Shown: positions 8,594 through 15,917, numbered from the stretch's first letter. The stretch: DNA of 64,000 nucleotides from Rhodocyclaceae bacterium (GCA_006218025.1 VBWA01000011.1:62001-126000); one strand, 5' to 3'. Program-made: numbers and translations. Notes: generated from the sequence alone by a model not told the origin.

Positions 8594-8977
8594 ATGAAGC
8601 AATCTACCTGCCCTTTTTGTACCCTTGCACCCGAGCGAATTCTTGTCGCCAACGATCTTGGCCTTGTCTTCAGGGATGGCTTTCCAGTATCCCCTGGACA
8701 CACACTCGTCATCCCCCGCAGGCATGTTGGGTCATTCTTTGCTCTACGCCCGGAAGAACGTGATGCAATCATGGCCCTACTGGACGTGGCCAAGAAGGAC
8801 GTCGATGCTGAATTCAAGCCAAATGGCTACAACATCGGAATCAATGATGGGGCGGCAGCGGGGCAGACCGTGCCACACTTGCACGTCCACCTGATCCCGC
8901 GCTACACGGGAGACAGGAGCGATCCGCGTGGAGGCATCCGCTGGGTATTCCCGGAAAGGGCAAAATACTGGCCATGA
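8594..8977 (+). CDS. HIT-family (histidine triad) hydrolase
   Basis: 127 aa with the triad H95-x-H97-x-H99 in PHLHVHLIPRY and the N-terminal C6-x2-C9 pair seen in many bacterial HIT proteins. HIT enzymes hydrolyse nucleotidyl-phosphate or phosphoramidate linkages (for example AMP-lysine or Ap4A). The gene begins 47 bp after the helicase, and its stop overlaps the HNH start by four bases (ATGA), so translation is probably coupled. The C-terminal tail DPRGGIRWVFPERAKYWP is shared by HIT proteins found near defence genes, in my recollection. A housekeeping HIT role cannot be excluded, but the tight overlap argues for function with the nuclease. Confidence 0.85.
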   Translation: MKQSTCPFCTLAPERILVANDLGLVFRDGFPVSPGHTLVIPRRHVGSFFALRPEERDAIMALLDVAKKDVDAEFKPNGYNIGINDGAAAGQTVPHLHVHLIPRYTGDRSDPRGGIRWVFPERAKYWP

Positions 8978-9888
8978 GCCGCGACGAGATTCTCCAGGCA
9001 TTCGACCGCATGCGCGTCTGGCAGCGCGGCGACCAGCGTGCGGTGCATAAGCCGCTGCTGGTCCTGTTCGCACTTGCAAGAGTCGGCGCTGGCGGTACGG
9101 CGACGATCGACTGGAACGAGGCCGAGCCGCGCCTCAAGGAACTGCTCGATGAATTCGGACCGGCTGGATCGGCCAATTCGCGCCACTACCCGTTCTGGCA
9201 TCTGCAAACTGACGGATTATGGCAACTTGAAGGTCCGGCGAACATTCTTGCGCGCCCTCCTTCGGCTACGCCGACCCTGTCCGAATTGCGCGACAACCAT
9301 GTGCGAGGCGGCTTCCCGCCCGCGTTGCGCGAGGCCCTGCAACGCGACCCGGAACTTGTCGCGACGATCGCCCAGCGGATTGTCGACGCGCATTTCCCCG
9401 AATCCATCCGCGCCGAAGTTTTGGAGGCCGTTGGCCTACCGGATGATCTGTCCAGCCTGACATCAGTCCCGGAATCGGCCCGGCGCCGCGACCCCGCGTT
9501 TCGCGAAAAGGTGCTGCTTGCTTACCAGTACCGCTGCAGCGTCTGCGGTCACGACCTGCGCCTCGGTCGCCAAACCATCGGTCTGGAAGCTGCACACATC
9601 AAGTGGTTTCAGGCGCAGGGGCCCGACGTTGTGCCCAACGGCATGGCCCTGTGCTCGCTGCACCACAAGGTGTTCGACCTCGGCGCATTCACGGTCTTGA
9701 CTGACACCTACCAGATCGCCTTCAGCCAGCATCTTCACGGCAGCGACGACGCAGCCGCAAGGATGCTCGCGTACCACGGTGCTAGTCTGATCCTGCCTCA
9801 GAGCCGCGATTACTTGCCGCAACCCGAATTTCTGCAGTGGCACCGGAGATGGGTTTTCAAGGAACCCTCCCGCGACAATATTTTGTGA
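8974..9888 (+). CDS. HNH endonuclease with sulfur-binding-like N-terminal domain (phosphorothioate-DNA restriction type)
   Basis: 304 aa. Residues 1-90 resemble the sulfur-binding domain of ScoMcrA-type enzymes: VWQRGDQRAVHKPLLVLFAL, then R70-H-Y-P-F-W-H-L-Q-T-D-G-L-W83, the signature that reads DNA phosphorothioates. The C-terminal HNH domain has Zn ligand pair C188/C191, catalytic-type H208 (AAHIK) and C227/H230/H231. The architecture fits the family annotated as phosphorothioated-DNA-binding restriction endonucleases (type IV). It overlaps the HIT gene by ATGA. A copy of the dispersed repeat lies inside, encoding VGAGGTA. No dnd genes are in the window, consistent with restricting foreign modified DNA. 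Assignment of the N-terminal domain is by motif memory. Confidence 0.8.
   Translation: MSRDEILQAFDRMRVWQRGDQRAVHKPLLVLFALARVGAGGTATIDWNEAEPRLKELLDEFGPAGSANSRHYPFWHLQTDGLWQLEGPANILARPPSATPTLSELRDNHVRGGFPPALREALQRDPELVATIAQRIVDAHFPESIRAEVLEAVGLPDDLSSLTSVPESARRRDPAFREKVLLAYQYRCSVCGHDLRLGRQTIGLEAAHIKWFQAQGPDVVPNGMALCSLHHKVFDLGAFTVLTDTYQIAFSQHLHGSDDAAARMLAYHGASLILPQSRDYLPQPEFLQWHRRWVFKEPSRDNIL
9081..9102 (+). repeat. Dispersed ~22-bp repeat, copy 2
   Basis: Identical to copy 1. It lies inside the HNH gene and encodes VGAGGTA in a loop between two parts of the sulfur-binding-like domain. Confidence 0.7.
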
Positions 9889-9976
9889 ATTACCCGGAAC
9901 ATCTACGATGCGTTCGGACCAGAACTCTTCAGTTTTTGGTCTCTTGGTCAGAGCGCAATCGAACACCAAATGAAAG

Positions 9977-10025
9977 AGCCAATCACCGTTAAGTGATTGG
10001 CTTCATTTATTTTGTTGGTTGCGGG
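9977..10025 (-). repeat. Left tRNA-fMet remnant: terminator hairpin plus 10 nt of tRNA 3' end
   Basis: AGCCAATCAC (9977-9986), loop CGTTAA, and GTGATTGGCT (9993-10002) form a perfect hairpin. It is followed at 10016-10025 by TGGTTGCGGG, the complement of the tRNA-fMet end CCCGCAACCA. The same hairpin and tRNA end recur, longer, at 15694-15803. The two copies are direct repeats enclosing the toxin-antitoxin cluster, as attachment sites of a tRNA-integrating element would. The rest of 9889-10090 holds nothing I can identify. Confidence 0.6.
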
Positions 10026-10090
10026 AGCTCGCATTGCCCGTAATTTGCCCCTGTAACTCGATTCTCGCGTTTGAGACAAATTGCCATTTA

Positions 10091-10174
10091 ATACCCCATA
10101 GCATTAAAAACCATGGGGTACGACTTCTCGCTGTGGTACATTCATACCCCATAGAAACAGAAATCATGGGGTAC
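10091..10174 (+). promoter_or_regulatory. Two tandem 31-bp palindromic operators (ATACCCCAT...ATGGGGTAC)
   Basis: Copy 1 is 10091-10121 and copy 2 is 10144-10174. Each consists of ATACCCCATA, a 12-nt A-rich spacer and ATGGGGTAC. Starts are 53 bp apart, about five helical turns, so bound proteins would face the same side. In copy 2 the GGGG doubles as the Shine-Dalgarno sequence of the nucleotidyltransferase gene (6 nt before its ATG). The repeat could act as a DNA operator or as an mRNA hairpin that hides the ribosome site. Confidence 0.65.
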
Positions 10175-10177
10175 GTC

Positions 10178-11203
10178 ATGACGAAACCACTCTACCGCGA
10201 GCATGAACTGGCTTTCCGCACGCAGTATGCGGAGCTGAAAGAGCGAACCCTGGGAGCGGGCGAATTGCTGCCGGGCACGCCCGGCTCGCTCGCCCTGCGC
10301 GCGGGGAGCGGCCGTGCCTACTGGTACCGGGTTTTCTATAACCTCCCCCAGAAAGCCAGGGAAGAACTGATCTGCAAGGAGGGCGACGGGGACGCCCTGA
10401 ATGCGATGCGCGAACGCATGGACTTTGCCGGTTGGGCCGCCGCCCAGGTGACCGCGTTGCGCAAGCTGGAGTTTCAGGTAGCCGACAAAGCGACCGCCCG
10501 CGTGCTGGTGGAACTGCACAACCGGCAGGCCTTCGATGCCGGCCTGGTTCTGGTCGGCACCCTGGGATACATGGCGTGGCTCAATGAACTCGGGGCCATC
10601 GCGGTCGCTGCACGGACGCTGGACATCGACCTCGCGCGCCGGCAAAAGCTGAAACTGGCCGCACCGCTGCCCTTTCTGGCCACCATGAAAGACACCGGCC
10701 TGCCCTTCGTGGCTGTGCCGGGTCTGCCTTCAATTGCCCCGTCGACCTCCGTAAAACTGCCGGGCGTCGAAGGACTGCGCGTGGATGTGCTGGCGCCGGG
10801 CAAGACCTTGGGCACTGCCATCGAGGTGCCGGAACTCGAGTGGATGGCACAGGCCATCCCCCACTACGACTACCTGCTGGCCGATGCGGAACGCGGCGCG
10901 ATGCTCGCGGGGGGGCACTGCATCCCGGTGCGCCTGCCGCAAGCGGCGCGCTTCGTCTGGCACAAGCTCTACGCCAGCACGCAGCGCCAAGGCTCTCCGG
11001 AAAAAGCCGCAAAGGACCAGCAGCAGGCTCTGGTGCTGGGGGCGGTGCTCGCCGAACACGACAGCCACGAACTCAAGGAAGCCTTCGCGGCGGCCCCGAA
11101 GCCGATGCTGGCCCCCGTCAAGCCGCTGCTGAACCAGCTAGCCGGCAAGGCAGAGGCTCATCCTGCATTGGTGGAAGTGCTGCGCCAATGCCTGGAGGGC
11201 TGA
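10178..11203 (+). CDS. GSU2403-family nucleotidyltransferase-fold protein
   Basis: 341 aa. The core signature LVLVGTLGYMAWLNELG followed by TLDIDLAR corresponds to the GS/GT loop and the D-x-D metal-binding pair of the polymerase-beta-like nucleotidyltransferase fold, in the arrangement of the GSU2403 family (PF12281). A second acidic residue follows in RVDVLAPG. An N-terminal helical region (1-110) and a C-terminal helical region flank the fold. I use the ATG at 10178, because the upstream ATG at 10166 is part of the repeat and has no ribosome site. There is no HTH partner gene, so control may be by the upstream palindromes through another factor or by the protein itself. A toxin-like role is inferred only from the neighbourhood. 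Confidence 0.7.
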   Translation: MTKPLYREHELAFRTQYAELKERTLGAGELLPGTPGSLALRAGSGRAYWYRVFYNLPQKAREELICKEGDGDALNAMRERMDFAGWAAAQVTALRKLEFQVADKATARVLVELHNRQAFDAGLVLVGTLGYMAWLNELGAIAVAARTLDIDLARRQKLKLAAPLPFLATMKDTGLPFVAVPGLPSIAPSTSVKLPGVEGLRVDVLAPGKTLGTAIEVPELEWMAQAIPHYDYLLADAERGAMLAGGHCIPVRLPQAARFVWHKLYASTQRQGSPEKAAKDQQQALVLGAVLAEHDSHELKEAFAAAPKPMLAPVKPLLNQLAGKAEAHPALVEVLRQCLEG

Positions 11204-11278
11204 CGGCTCGATGCTGACGGCCGATGCAATGCCGACCGCAGGACTCGCTGGCGTTCTGCAAATACGCTTGGCTGCAGA

Positions 11279-11299
11279 CTTCAGGTTATGAGCCCGACG
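11279..11299 (-). repeat. Fragment of tRNA-fMet anticodon arm
   Basis: CTTCAGGTTATGAGCCCGAC plus G matches 20 of 21 bases of the anticodon arm (CAT anticodon) found in the longer tRNA-fMet remnant at 15769-15789, in the same orientation. Surrounding bases do not form a tRNA. It sits between the nucleotidyltransferase and fic genes and may mark an older junction inside the island. Confidence 0.5.
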
Positions 11300-11356
11300 C
11301 CCCCTCACGCGCAGCTTGCTCTTGGCCGAACTTGCTTCTTTGCACATTTCCACAAC

Positions 11357-11425
11357 ATGTAAAGAAAATGCTGTATTCTTTCCACGTTATTGGGTCGCAC
11401 CAACAAAACTGGAATTTCTTTACAT
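11357..11425 (+). promoter_or_regulatory. 11-bp inverted repeat flanking the fic promoter region
   Basis: ATGTAAAGAAA (11357-11367) and TTTCTTTACAT (11415-11425) are perfect reverse complements, 47 bp apart, and the right arm abuts the fic ATG. The centre-to-centre distance is 58 bp. The placement suggests an operator pair, possibly for the C-terminal winged-helix of the Fic protein acting as its own repressor. Confidence 0.5.
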
Positions 11426-12499
11426 ATGCCCATCCCCCTTGAACCCTTGCCTGTTCCGGACGCCATCGAGTTGGAGACCCCCGCCGTGTTGCGCTTGGCG
11501 GCACGTGCGCACCGCGCCTTGGCGGAGCTGAAAGGGGCGGCGGCGACGATTCCCAACGAGACGATCCTGATCGATACGCTGGCATTGCAGGAGGCGAAGG
11601 ATTCATCGGCGATCGAGGATATCGTCACCACGGAAGATCAGCTGTTTCAAGGCGATGCGCTCTCGGGGCATTTTCCGAGCGCGGCAGCCAAGGAGGTTCA
11701 CCATTACGCCGCCGCTCTGAAGATCGGCCTTGCCCGTGTGCGGGAACAACGATTTCTGCGGCTCGCCGACGTGCTCGAGATTCAGGCAGCGCTGGGGCAG
11801 AATCGGGCCGGGTTGCGCAAACTGCCGGGAACGGTGCTCAAAAATCAGCAGACCGGGGATGTTGTTTATCAGCCTCCGCAAGACCCGGCGGAGATTCAAC
11901 GCCTGATGGCAAACTTCCTCGATCACTTCCATCGTGACGAACCGGGCGACCCGGACCCGCTGGTGCGAATGGCGGTGCTGCACTATCAGTTCGAGAGCAT
12001 CCACCCGTTTTACGATGGTAACGGGCGGACAGGCCGAATCCTCAACCTGCTCCACTTGGTGCTGCACGGTTTGCTCGACTTGCCGGTGCTCTACCTCAGC
12101 CGCCATATCGTGAGACACAAGCCGGACTACTACCGTGGGTTGCAGGCGGTGCGGGAGGAAAATGCCTGGGAAGCATGGGTGATCTACATGCTCAACGCCG
12201 TGGAGGAAACCTCGCGCGAAACGCTCACCAAGGTGCGAGGGATCCGCAATCTCATGCAGGTGACCAAACAGCGGCTACGAAACGATTTGCCCAGGATATA
12301 CAGCCAGGAATTGCTGAACAATCTGTTCCGCCATCCCTACACGAAGATCGAGTTCATCGAGCGCGACCTTGGCGTGTCGAGGCCAACGGCAAGCAAATAT
12401 CTGGGGGCTCTGGCCGCCGCCGGTCTGGTGCGCAAGACGAAGCTCGGGCGAACGAATTTTTACATCAACGAGCCGCTCTTCGACCTTTTGAGGCTATGA
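11426..12499 (+). CDS. Fic-family protein (AMPylase type) with C-terminal winged helix
   Basis: 357 aa. The catalytic Fic motif is intact: H193-P-F-Y-D-G-N-G-R-T-G-R. The N-terminal domain carries the class II inhibitory helix (S/T)xxxE as S60-S-A-I-E64, followed by D65 where Gly or Asn is usual. Residues about 285-357 look like a winged-helix (NNLFRHPYTKIEFIERDLGVSRPTASKYLGALAAAGLVRK), as in SoFic-like proteins. Fic enzymes transfer AMP from ATP to hydroxyl side chains. The ATG at 11426 directly follows the inverted repeat; the frame is open to 11390 but begins in the promoter zone. There is no separate antitoxin gene, as expected for class II. Confidence 0.9.
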   Translation: MPIPLEPLPVPDAIELETPAVLRLAARAHRALAELKGAAATIPNETILIDTLALQEAKDSSAIEDIVTTEDQLFQGDALSGHFPSAAAKEVHHYAAALKIGLARVREQRFLRLADVLEIQAALGQNRAGLRKLPGTVLKNQQTGDVVYQPPQDPAEIQRLMANFLDHFHRDEPGDPDPLVRMAVLHYQFESIHPFYDGNGRTGRILNLLHLVLHGLLDLPVLYLSRHIVRHKPDYYRGLQAVREENAWEAWVIYMLNAVEETSRETLTKVRGIRNLMQVTKQRLRNDLPRIYSQELLNNLFRHPYTKIEFIERDLGVSRPTASKYLGALAAAGLVRKTKLGRTNFYINEPLFDLLRL

Positions 12500-12596
12500 G
12501 CACCTGACCTGCCCCGCCCGCCTCGGACCTCTGGCGGCAACGGAGCAGGATCTGCCTGACTTGCGCATCATGCATCTGCGGAAATAGAAATTAAAC

Positions 12597-12712
12597 GATG
12601 CTATCGCATCGAATATATATCTCCCGAGGCTACGACTCGCGATAATCGATGGTATCGCATCTTTTATTTGCCCCCAAGGGGTCTAAAGCCCTATAATCGA
12701 CGCGATAGCATC
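12597..12712 (+). promoter_or_regulatory. Three hip operators at 51-bp spacing
   Basis: GATGCTATCGCATC occurs at 12597-12610. GATGGTATCGCATC is at 12648-12661, and the reverse form (complement GATGCTATCGCGTC) is at 12699-12712. Each is a GATGC-TATC-GCATC palindrome-like unit, and both intervals are exactly 51 bp. The third overlaps the predicted transcription start, fitting HipB autorepression with looping or cooperative binding. Confidence 0.75.
12668..12697 (+). promoter_or_regulatory. Predicted sigma-70 promoter of hipBA
   Basis: TTGCCC (12668-12673) and a consensus TATAAT (12692-12697) are separated by 18 bp. The expected start point near 12704 falls within the third operator. Confidence 0.6.
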
Positions 12713-12727
12713 GATTTGGAGTGTGCC

Positions 12728-13042
12728 ATGCAAATCATGATTCAATCCCCGAAAACCCTTGGACTGCTCATTCGTGCCACTCGCAAGACCCAACGTGTCC
12801 GCATGGATGATCTGGCCGGCAGCGCGGGGGTTGGTCCGGTGTTCGTGCGGGAAGTGGAGCGTGGCAAGGAAACGGTGCAACTCGGCCGAGTCCTGAATCT
12901 ACTGGCCGAGTTGGGTATCGAGCTTCGAGCAGACATCCCGGACAACGTGCTCCCTGCATTTGAACGTTTGCGCCAAGCCGGCGTAAAGCCGCTAAAACCT
13001 CGTCGCCCAAAGAAAACCGCGCCCGAAAGTGGTGAAGCATGA
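12728..13042 (+). CDS. hipB: HipB-like antitoxin (Xre-type HTH)
   Basis: 104 aa. The HTH spans about residues 10-65: LGLLIRATRKTQRVRMDDLAGSAGVGPVFVREVERGKETVQLGRVLNLLAELG, the helix-turn-helix layout of HipB. The basic, disordered tail (KPLKPRRPKKTAPES) resembles the degradable C-terminus of HipB antitoxins. It binds DNA as a dimer and neutralises HipA. The ATG at 12728 follows TTGGAG by 5 bases; the frame extends to 12668 but that would overrun the promoter. It overlaps hipA by ATGA. Confidence 0.85.
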   Translation: MQIMIQSPKTLGLLIRATRKTQRVRMDDLAGSAGVGPVFVREVERGKETVQLGRVLNLLAELGIELRADIPDNVLPAFERLRQAGVKPLKPRRPKKTAPESGEA

Positions 13043-14364
13043 ACACGCGGCGGTTGGATGTCCTTGCGAACGATCGCCTGGTCGGCCGCCTTGCCGAGGC
13101 GGACGACCTCTGGACGTTCGACTACGACCCGGTTTGGCGCGACACCGCCGATGCCTTTGACGTGTCACCCGCCCTGCCGCGAAACGGCGGGCTCCACCGT
13201 GACGGTGCCACGTCCAGACCGGTGCAGTGGTATTTCGACAACCTGCTGCCCGAGGAAACCCTGCGCGGAGTCCTGGCCAAAGAGGCCGCGCTACAAGCCG
13301 AAGATGCGTTCGGGCTCCTTGCGTATTACGGCGCCGAGTCTGCCGGTGCGCTGGTCCTGCAAACACCGGACAAGCCGGCCGCCGCCGACAAGGGACTACG
13401 CCCCTTATCCCGCCCCGAATTGAGCGCCCGCATCAAAAATCTGCCCATGGTGTCGCTCACGCACGGCGCACCCAAGCACATGTCGCTCGCCGGAGCACAG
13501 CACAAGCTGCTTGTCGTCCAGCAGGGCAACGAACTGTTTGAACCTTTGGCAGGAACGCCATCGACCCATATCCTCAAGCCGGACCATCCGGATGGCAGCT
13601 ACCCGGCCTCCGTGATGAACGAATACTTTACGATGCGCCTTGCGGCAGCCGCCGGACTATCGCCACCCCGCGTACAGCGGCTCTACGTTCCCCAGCCGGT
13701 CTACCTCGTCGAGCGGTTCGACCGGATACATGGCGCCGAGCCTGGCGCAATCGGCCGACGCCATGTGATCGATACGTGCCAGCTTCTCAACAAAGCCCGC
13801 AGCTTCAAATACACCGCGGCGAATCCGGACAGTCTGAGCGCAGCGGTGTCGAAATGCCGGTCGCGGGCCGTCGCCCGGCTGCAACTTTATCGCTGGCTGG
13901 TGTTCAACCTGCTGGTCGGCAATGGCGACAACCATCTGAAGAACATCTCCTTCCTGGTCGATGCCAGGGGAATCGAAATCGCCCCTCCGTACGATCTGCT
14001 CTGCACGGCAGCGTATGAGACGCGTTCTCTGGCCAACGAGGCGGCGCGCTGGCCCCACACTCCTCTGGCGCTAACGCTGGGCGATGCAACGACATTCGGC
14101 AGCGTCACACGTCGCCATGTCACCGAGGCTGCGCAACTGCTTGGCCTTAACGCTGCAACCGCCACTCGCGAACTCGACAGATTAGTGAAAGCCGTTCCCG
14201 CTGCCGCCGATCGTTTGCTGATGGAAATCGAGGCGAACGTGGACCAGGATGTCGCAGCGAGTCCGGAGCCGGAGGTGACGCGTGGCTGTATCGCCGGCGA
14301 ACTACGCCTCTTGCGGGCTGTGCGCCATATCGTCATCGCCGATATGATGAATGTCCTGGGTTGA
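13039..14364 (+). CDS. hipA: HipA-like serine/threonine kinase toxin
   Basis: 441 aa, the usual HipA length. The N-terminal subdomain has WYFDNLLPEE. The P-loop-like segment is S149-L-A-G-A-Q-H-K156, where S149 corresponds to the autophosphorylated Ser150 of E. coli HipA. ILKPDH carries the ATP-contact Lys, and VERFDR is conserved. N295-G-D297-N-H-L-K-N302 holds the catalytic Asp and metal Asn, and PPYD319 the metal-binding Asp. HipA toxins phosphorylate glutamyl-tRNA synthetase in E. coli; other homologues have different targets. All key residues are present, so it should be active. Co-transcribed with hipB by four-base overlap. Confidence 0.9.
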   Translation: MNTRRLDVLANDRLVGRLAEADDLWTFDYDPVWRDTADAFDVSPALPRNGGLHRDGATSRPVQWYFDNLLPEETLRGVLAKEAALQAEDAFGLLAYYGAESAGALVLQTPDKPAAADKGLRPLSRPELSARIKNLPMVSLTHGAPKHMSLAGAQHKLLVVQQGNELFEPLAGTPSTHILKPDHPDGSYPASVMNEYFTMRLAAAAGLSPPRVQRLYVPQPVYLVERFDRIHGAEPGAIGRRHVIDTCQLLNKARSFKYTAANPDSLSAAVSKCRSRAVARLQLYRWLVFNLLVGNGDNHLKNISFLVDARGIEIAPPYDLLCTAAYETRSLANEAARWPHTPLALTLGDATTFGSVTRRHVTEAAQLLGLNAATATRELDRLVKAVPAAADRLLMEIEANVDQDVAASPEPEVTRGCIAGELRLLRAVRHIVIADMMNVLG

Positions 14365-14516
14365 CTGCAAACCGGGACCGACTGCTCTGACACTCCCATC
14401 CGGCCCGTCCTGATTTCTCAGTAAGTCATTTCGCGGCAACCGCAACTGCATCGCCGAAAGCGGCTACCAAACGGCTGTAGTTCTGCAACAGACAGCTGTT
14501 TAAAGCATTCCTCTGA

Positions 14517-14548
14517 CTAGTATTGTTCTATTTTATGCACTAGACTAG
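14517..14548 (+). promoter_or_regulatory. CTAG-rich putative operator of the Xre/RES pair
   Basis: Three CTAG tetramers occur within 32 bp (14517, 14540, 14545) in contexts GACTAG, CACTAG and GACTAG, directly upstream of the GGAG ribosome site of the antitoxin gene. CTAG is rare in bacterial DNA, so the clustering suggests a binding site. The remainder of 14365-14577 shows nothing else I recognise. Confidence 0.35.
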
Positions 14549-14577
14549 ATCAAGCCCCGAAAAAAGGAGAAGTGATC

Positions 14578-14958
14578 ATGCCGCAGGCCATCGCCGCCAA
14601 TGCCCAGGATCGAGCGCGAATCCTGTCAACCGCAGTCGCGGAAGTTGCCCGGCACCTGGAGATCAGCTCCACCGACCTCGGATCCATCATCGGTATCAGC
14701 CAGCCCTCTGCATCGCGCTTGATGCGGGGCGATTTCACGGTTCGCGAGCGCACCAAGGAATGGGAGCTGGCCGCCCTCCTCGTCCGTCTGTACCGCGGCC
14801 TTTACTCGATCGTCGGCAGCAACGATCAGTTGGCGAAGGAATGGCTCAAGTCGCGCAACCTTGCGTTCGGCAACGAGATCCCGTTTGCGGTGATTCAGAA
14901 GGCCAGCGGCCTGGTGCACGCCTGCGATTACGTCGATGCCCACCGCGCTCCTGCCTGA
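14578..14958 (+). CDS. Xre/MbcA/ParS-type antitoxin (DUF2384) of a RES system
   Basis: 126 aa. The N-terminal HTH is about residues 20-55 (LEISSTDLGSIIGISQPSASRLMRGDF). The C-terminal MbcA/ParS toxin-binding domain includes LVRLYRGLYSIVGSNDQLAKEWLKSRNLAFGNEIPFAVIQ. This is the canonical partner of RES toxins. The ATG at 14578 has GGAG 8 bases upstream; an in-frame GTG at 14572 is closer to that site and less likely. It overlaps the RES gene by 23 bp. Confidence 0.85.
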   Translation: MPQAIAANAQDRARILSTAVAEVARHLEISSTDLGSIIGISQPSASRLMRGDFTVRERTKEWELAALLVRLYRGLYSIVGSNDQLAKEWLKSRNLAFGNEIPFAVIQKASGLVHACDYVDAHRAPA

Positions 14959-15652
14959 GGCGCGTCCCTGGCAGGGCTCGGGTTGGCGCGCAGTGGAGGC
15001 GCAGCACAAGAACGCCACCATCGCCCTGACGAAGGGCAATCTGGGGGATCAGACCGTCCTCGAGGAGATCATCGAAGAGGTCAAGCCGACGCTGCCGACG
15101 GCAGCGCAAGGACTCTACTTTTTGCTGAGCACGCCCTTCCGCTATCTGGCGCCGCCGCCATTGGGATCACGTTTCAGGGGACGCTTCGATCCTGCGGTGT
15201 TCTACGGTGCCGAGAATGTCAAAACGGCGTGTGCCGAAGCAGGTTACTGGCGCTTGCGGTTCTGGATGGATAGCGAAGGTCTGGCCAGCCAATCCGCCAC
15301 CATGCAGATGACCCTCTTCGAATTCCACGGCGCCACGCAGGCGATGCTGGATCTCACGAGTCCACCGTTCAAGGCGCAACGCAAGGCGTGGATCCATTCT
15401 TCGGATTACACGAAGACTCAGGAGCTCGCCGCGCGGGCCAGACAAGCCGGCATCGAAATGATCCGCTCGGAATCGGTCCGCAACGGTCCCGAGGGGCGGT
15501 GCCTGACCATCCTGACTCCGGCTGTTTTCCGGGCTGTTGCGGAACCTTTCCGTCACCAGATGACGACGTGGAGCCTGTTCATCCGGCCGCCGAATCGGGT
15601 GGTCTGGCAGTGGGAATTGAATGGCGAACGGTTTCAGTTCGACTATCCCTGA
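14936..15652 (+). CDS. RES-domain toxin (NAD+-degrading type)
   Basis: 238 aa. The RES core reads PFRYLAPPPLGSRFRGRFD, then FYGAENVKTACAEAGYWRLRFW and, later, LDLTSPPF and HSSDYTKTQELA. It supplies the conserved Arg, Glu and Ser that name the family. Characterised RES toxins (MbcT, Res) deplete NAD+ by phosphorolysis or hydrolysis. The gene overlaps its antitoxin by 23 bp. The family shares an ART-like fold and there is no signal peptide. It is the last gene of the island before the tRNA remnant. Confidence 0.85.
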   Translation: MPTALLPEARPWQGSGWRAVEAQHKNATIALTKGNLGDQTVLEEIIEEVKPTLPTAAQGLYFLLSTPFRYLAPPPLGSRFRGRFDPAVFYGAENVKTACAEAGYWRLRFWMDSEGLASQSATMQMTLFEFHGATQAMLDLTSPPFKAQRKAWIHSSDYTKTQELAARARQAGIEMIRSESVRNGPEGRCLTILTPAVFRAVAEPFRHQMTTWSLFIRPPNRVVWQWELNGERFQFDYP

Positions 15653-15693
15653 TCGATTGGATTGATCAGCTTCGACGAACCACATCAAAGCAA

Positions 15694-15725
15694 TAAGGCC
15701 AATCACCGTTAAGTGATTGGCCTTA
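15694..15725 (-). terminator. tRNA-fMet terminator hairpin (right copy)
   Basis: TAAGGCCAATCAC (15694-15706) and GTGATTGGCCTTA (15713-15725) form a perfect 13-bp stem around CGTTAA. Read on the minus strand it follows the tRNA CCA end and is followed by TTATTGCTTT, as in an intrinsic terminator. The core repeats the hairpin at 9977-10002. Confidence 0.6.
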
Positions 15726-15736
15726 CTGGGTGAATC

Positions 15737-15803
<67 letters not shown>

Positions 15804-15834
15804 GGCAGTGCGCAACGCAATTGCCGGAAATAGA

Positions 15835-15840
15835 TATAAT
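15835..15840 (+). promoter_or_regulatory. -10 box of the ahcY promoter
   Basis: A consensus TATAAT lies about 7 bp before the riboswitch aptamer. No good -35 hexamer is visible at the proper distance (GCAACG). Transcription would begin near 15847, giving a leader that starts with the aptamer. Confidence 0.5.
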
Positions 15841-15847
15841 GTTCGGC

Positions 15848-15917
15848 TTCCGAGGAGCGCTGCAAGGGTAGTTTTCACTTACCCCCCAGGCTCGGACAAT
15901 TTTCAAACTGCGCTCAC
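15848..15917 (+). promoter_or_regulatory. SAH riboswitch
   Basis: The leader contains the conserved SAH-aptamer elements in order: CCGAGGAGCGCTGCAA, a variable hairpin (GGGTA...TACCC), CCCAGGCTCGG that pairs back to CCGAG, and an A-rich stretch. GCGCTCAC then pairs with GAGCGC to close the pseudoknot. SAH riboswitches sit before ahcY/metF genes in beta- and gammaproteobacteria and raise expression when S-adenosylhomocysteine accumulates. Confidence 0.9.

Noticed and set aside
12597-12712. CRISPR-like array because of three evenly spaced repeats
   Set aside because: Repeats are only 14 bp, one is inverted, there are no cas genes, and they overlap a promoter; operators explain them better.
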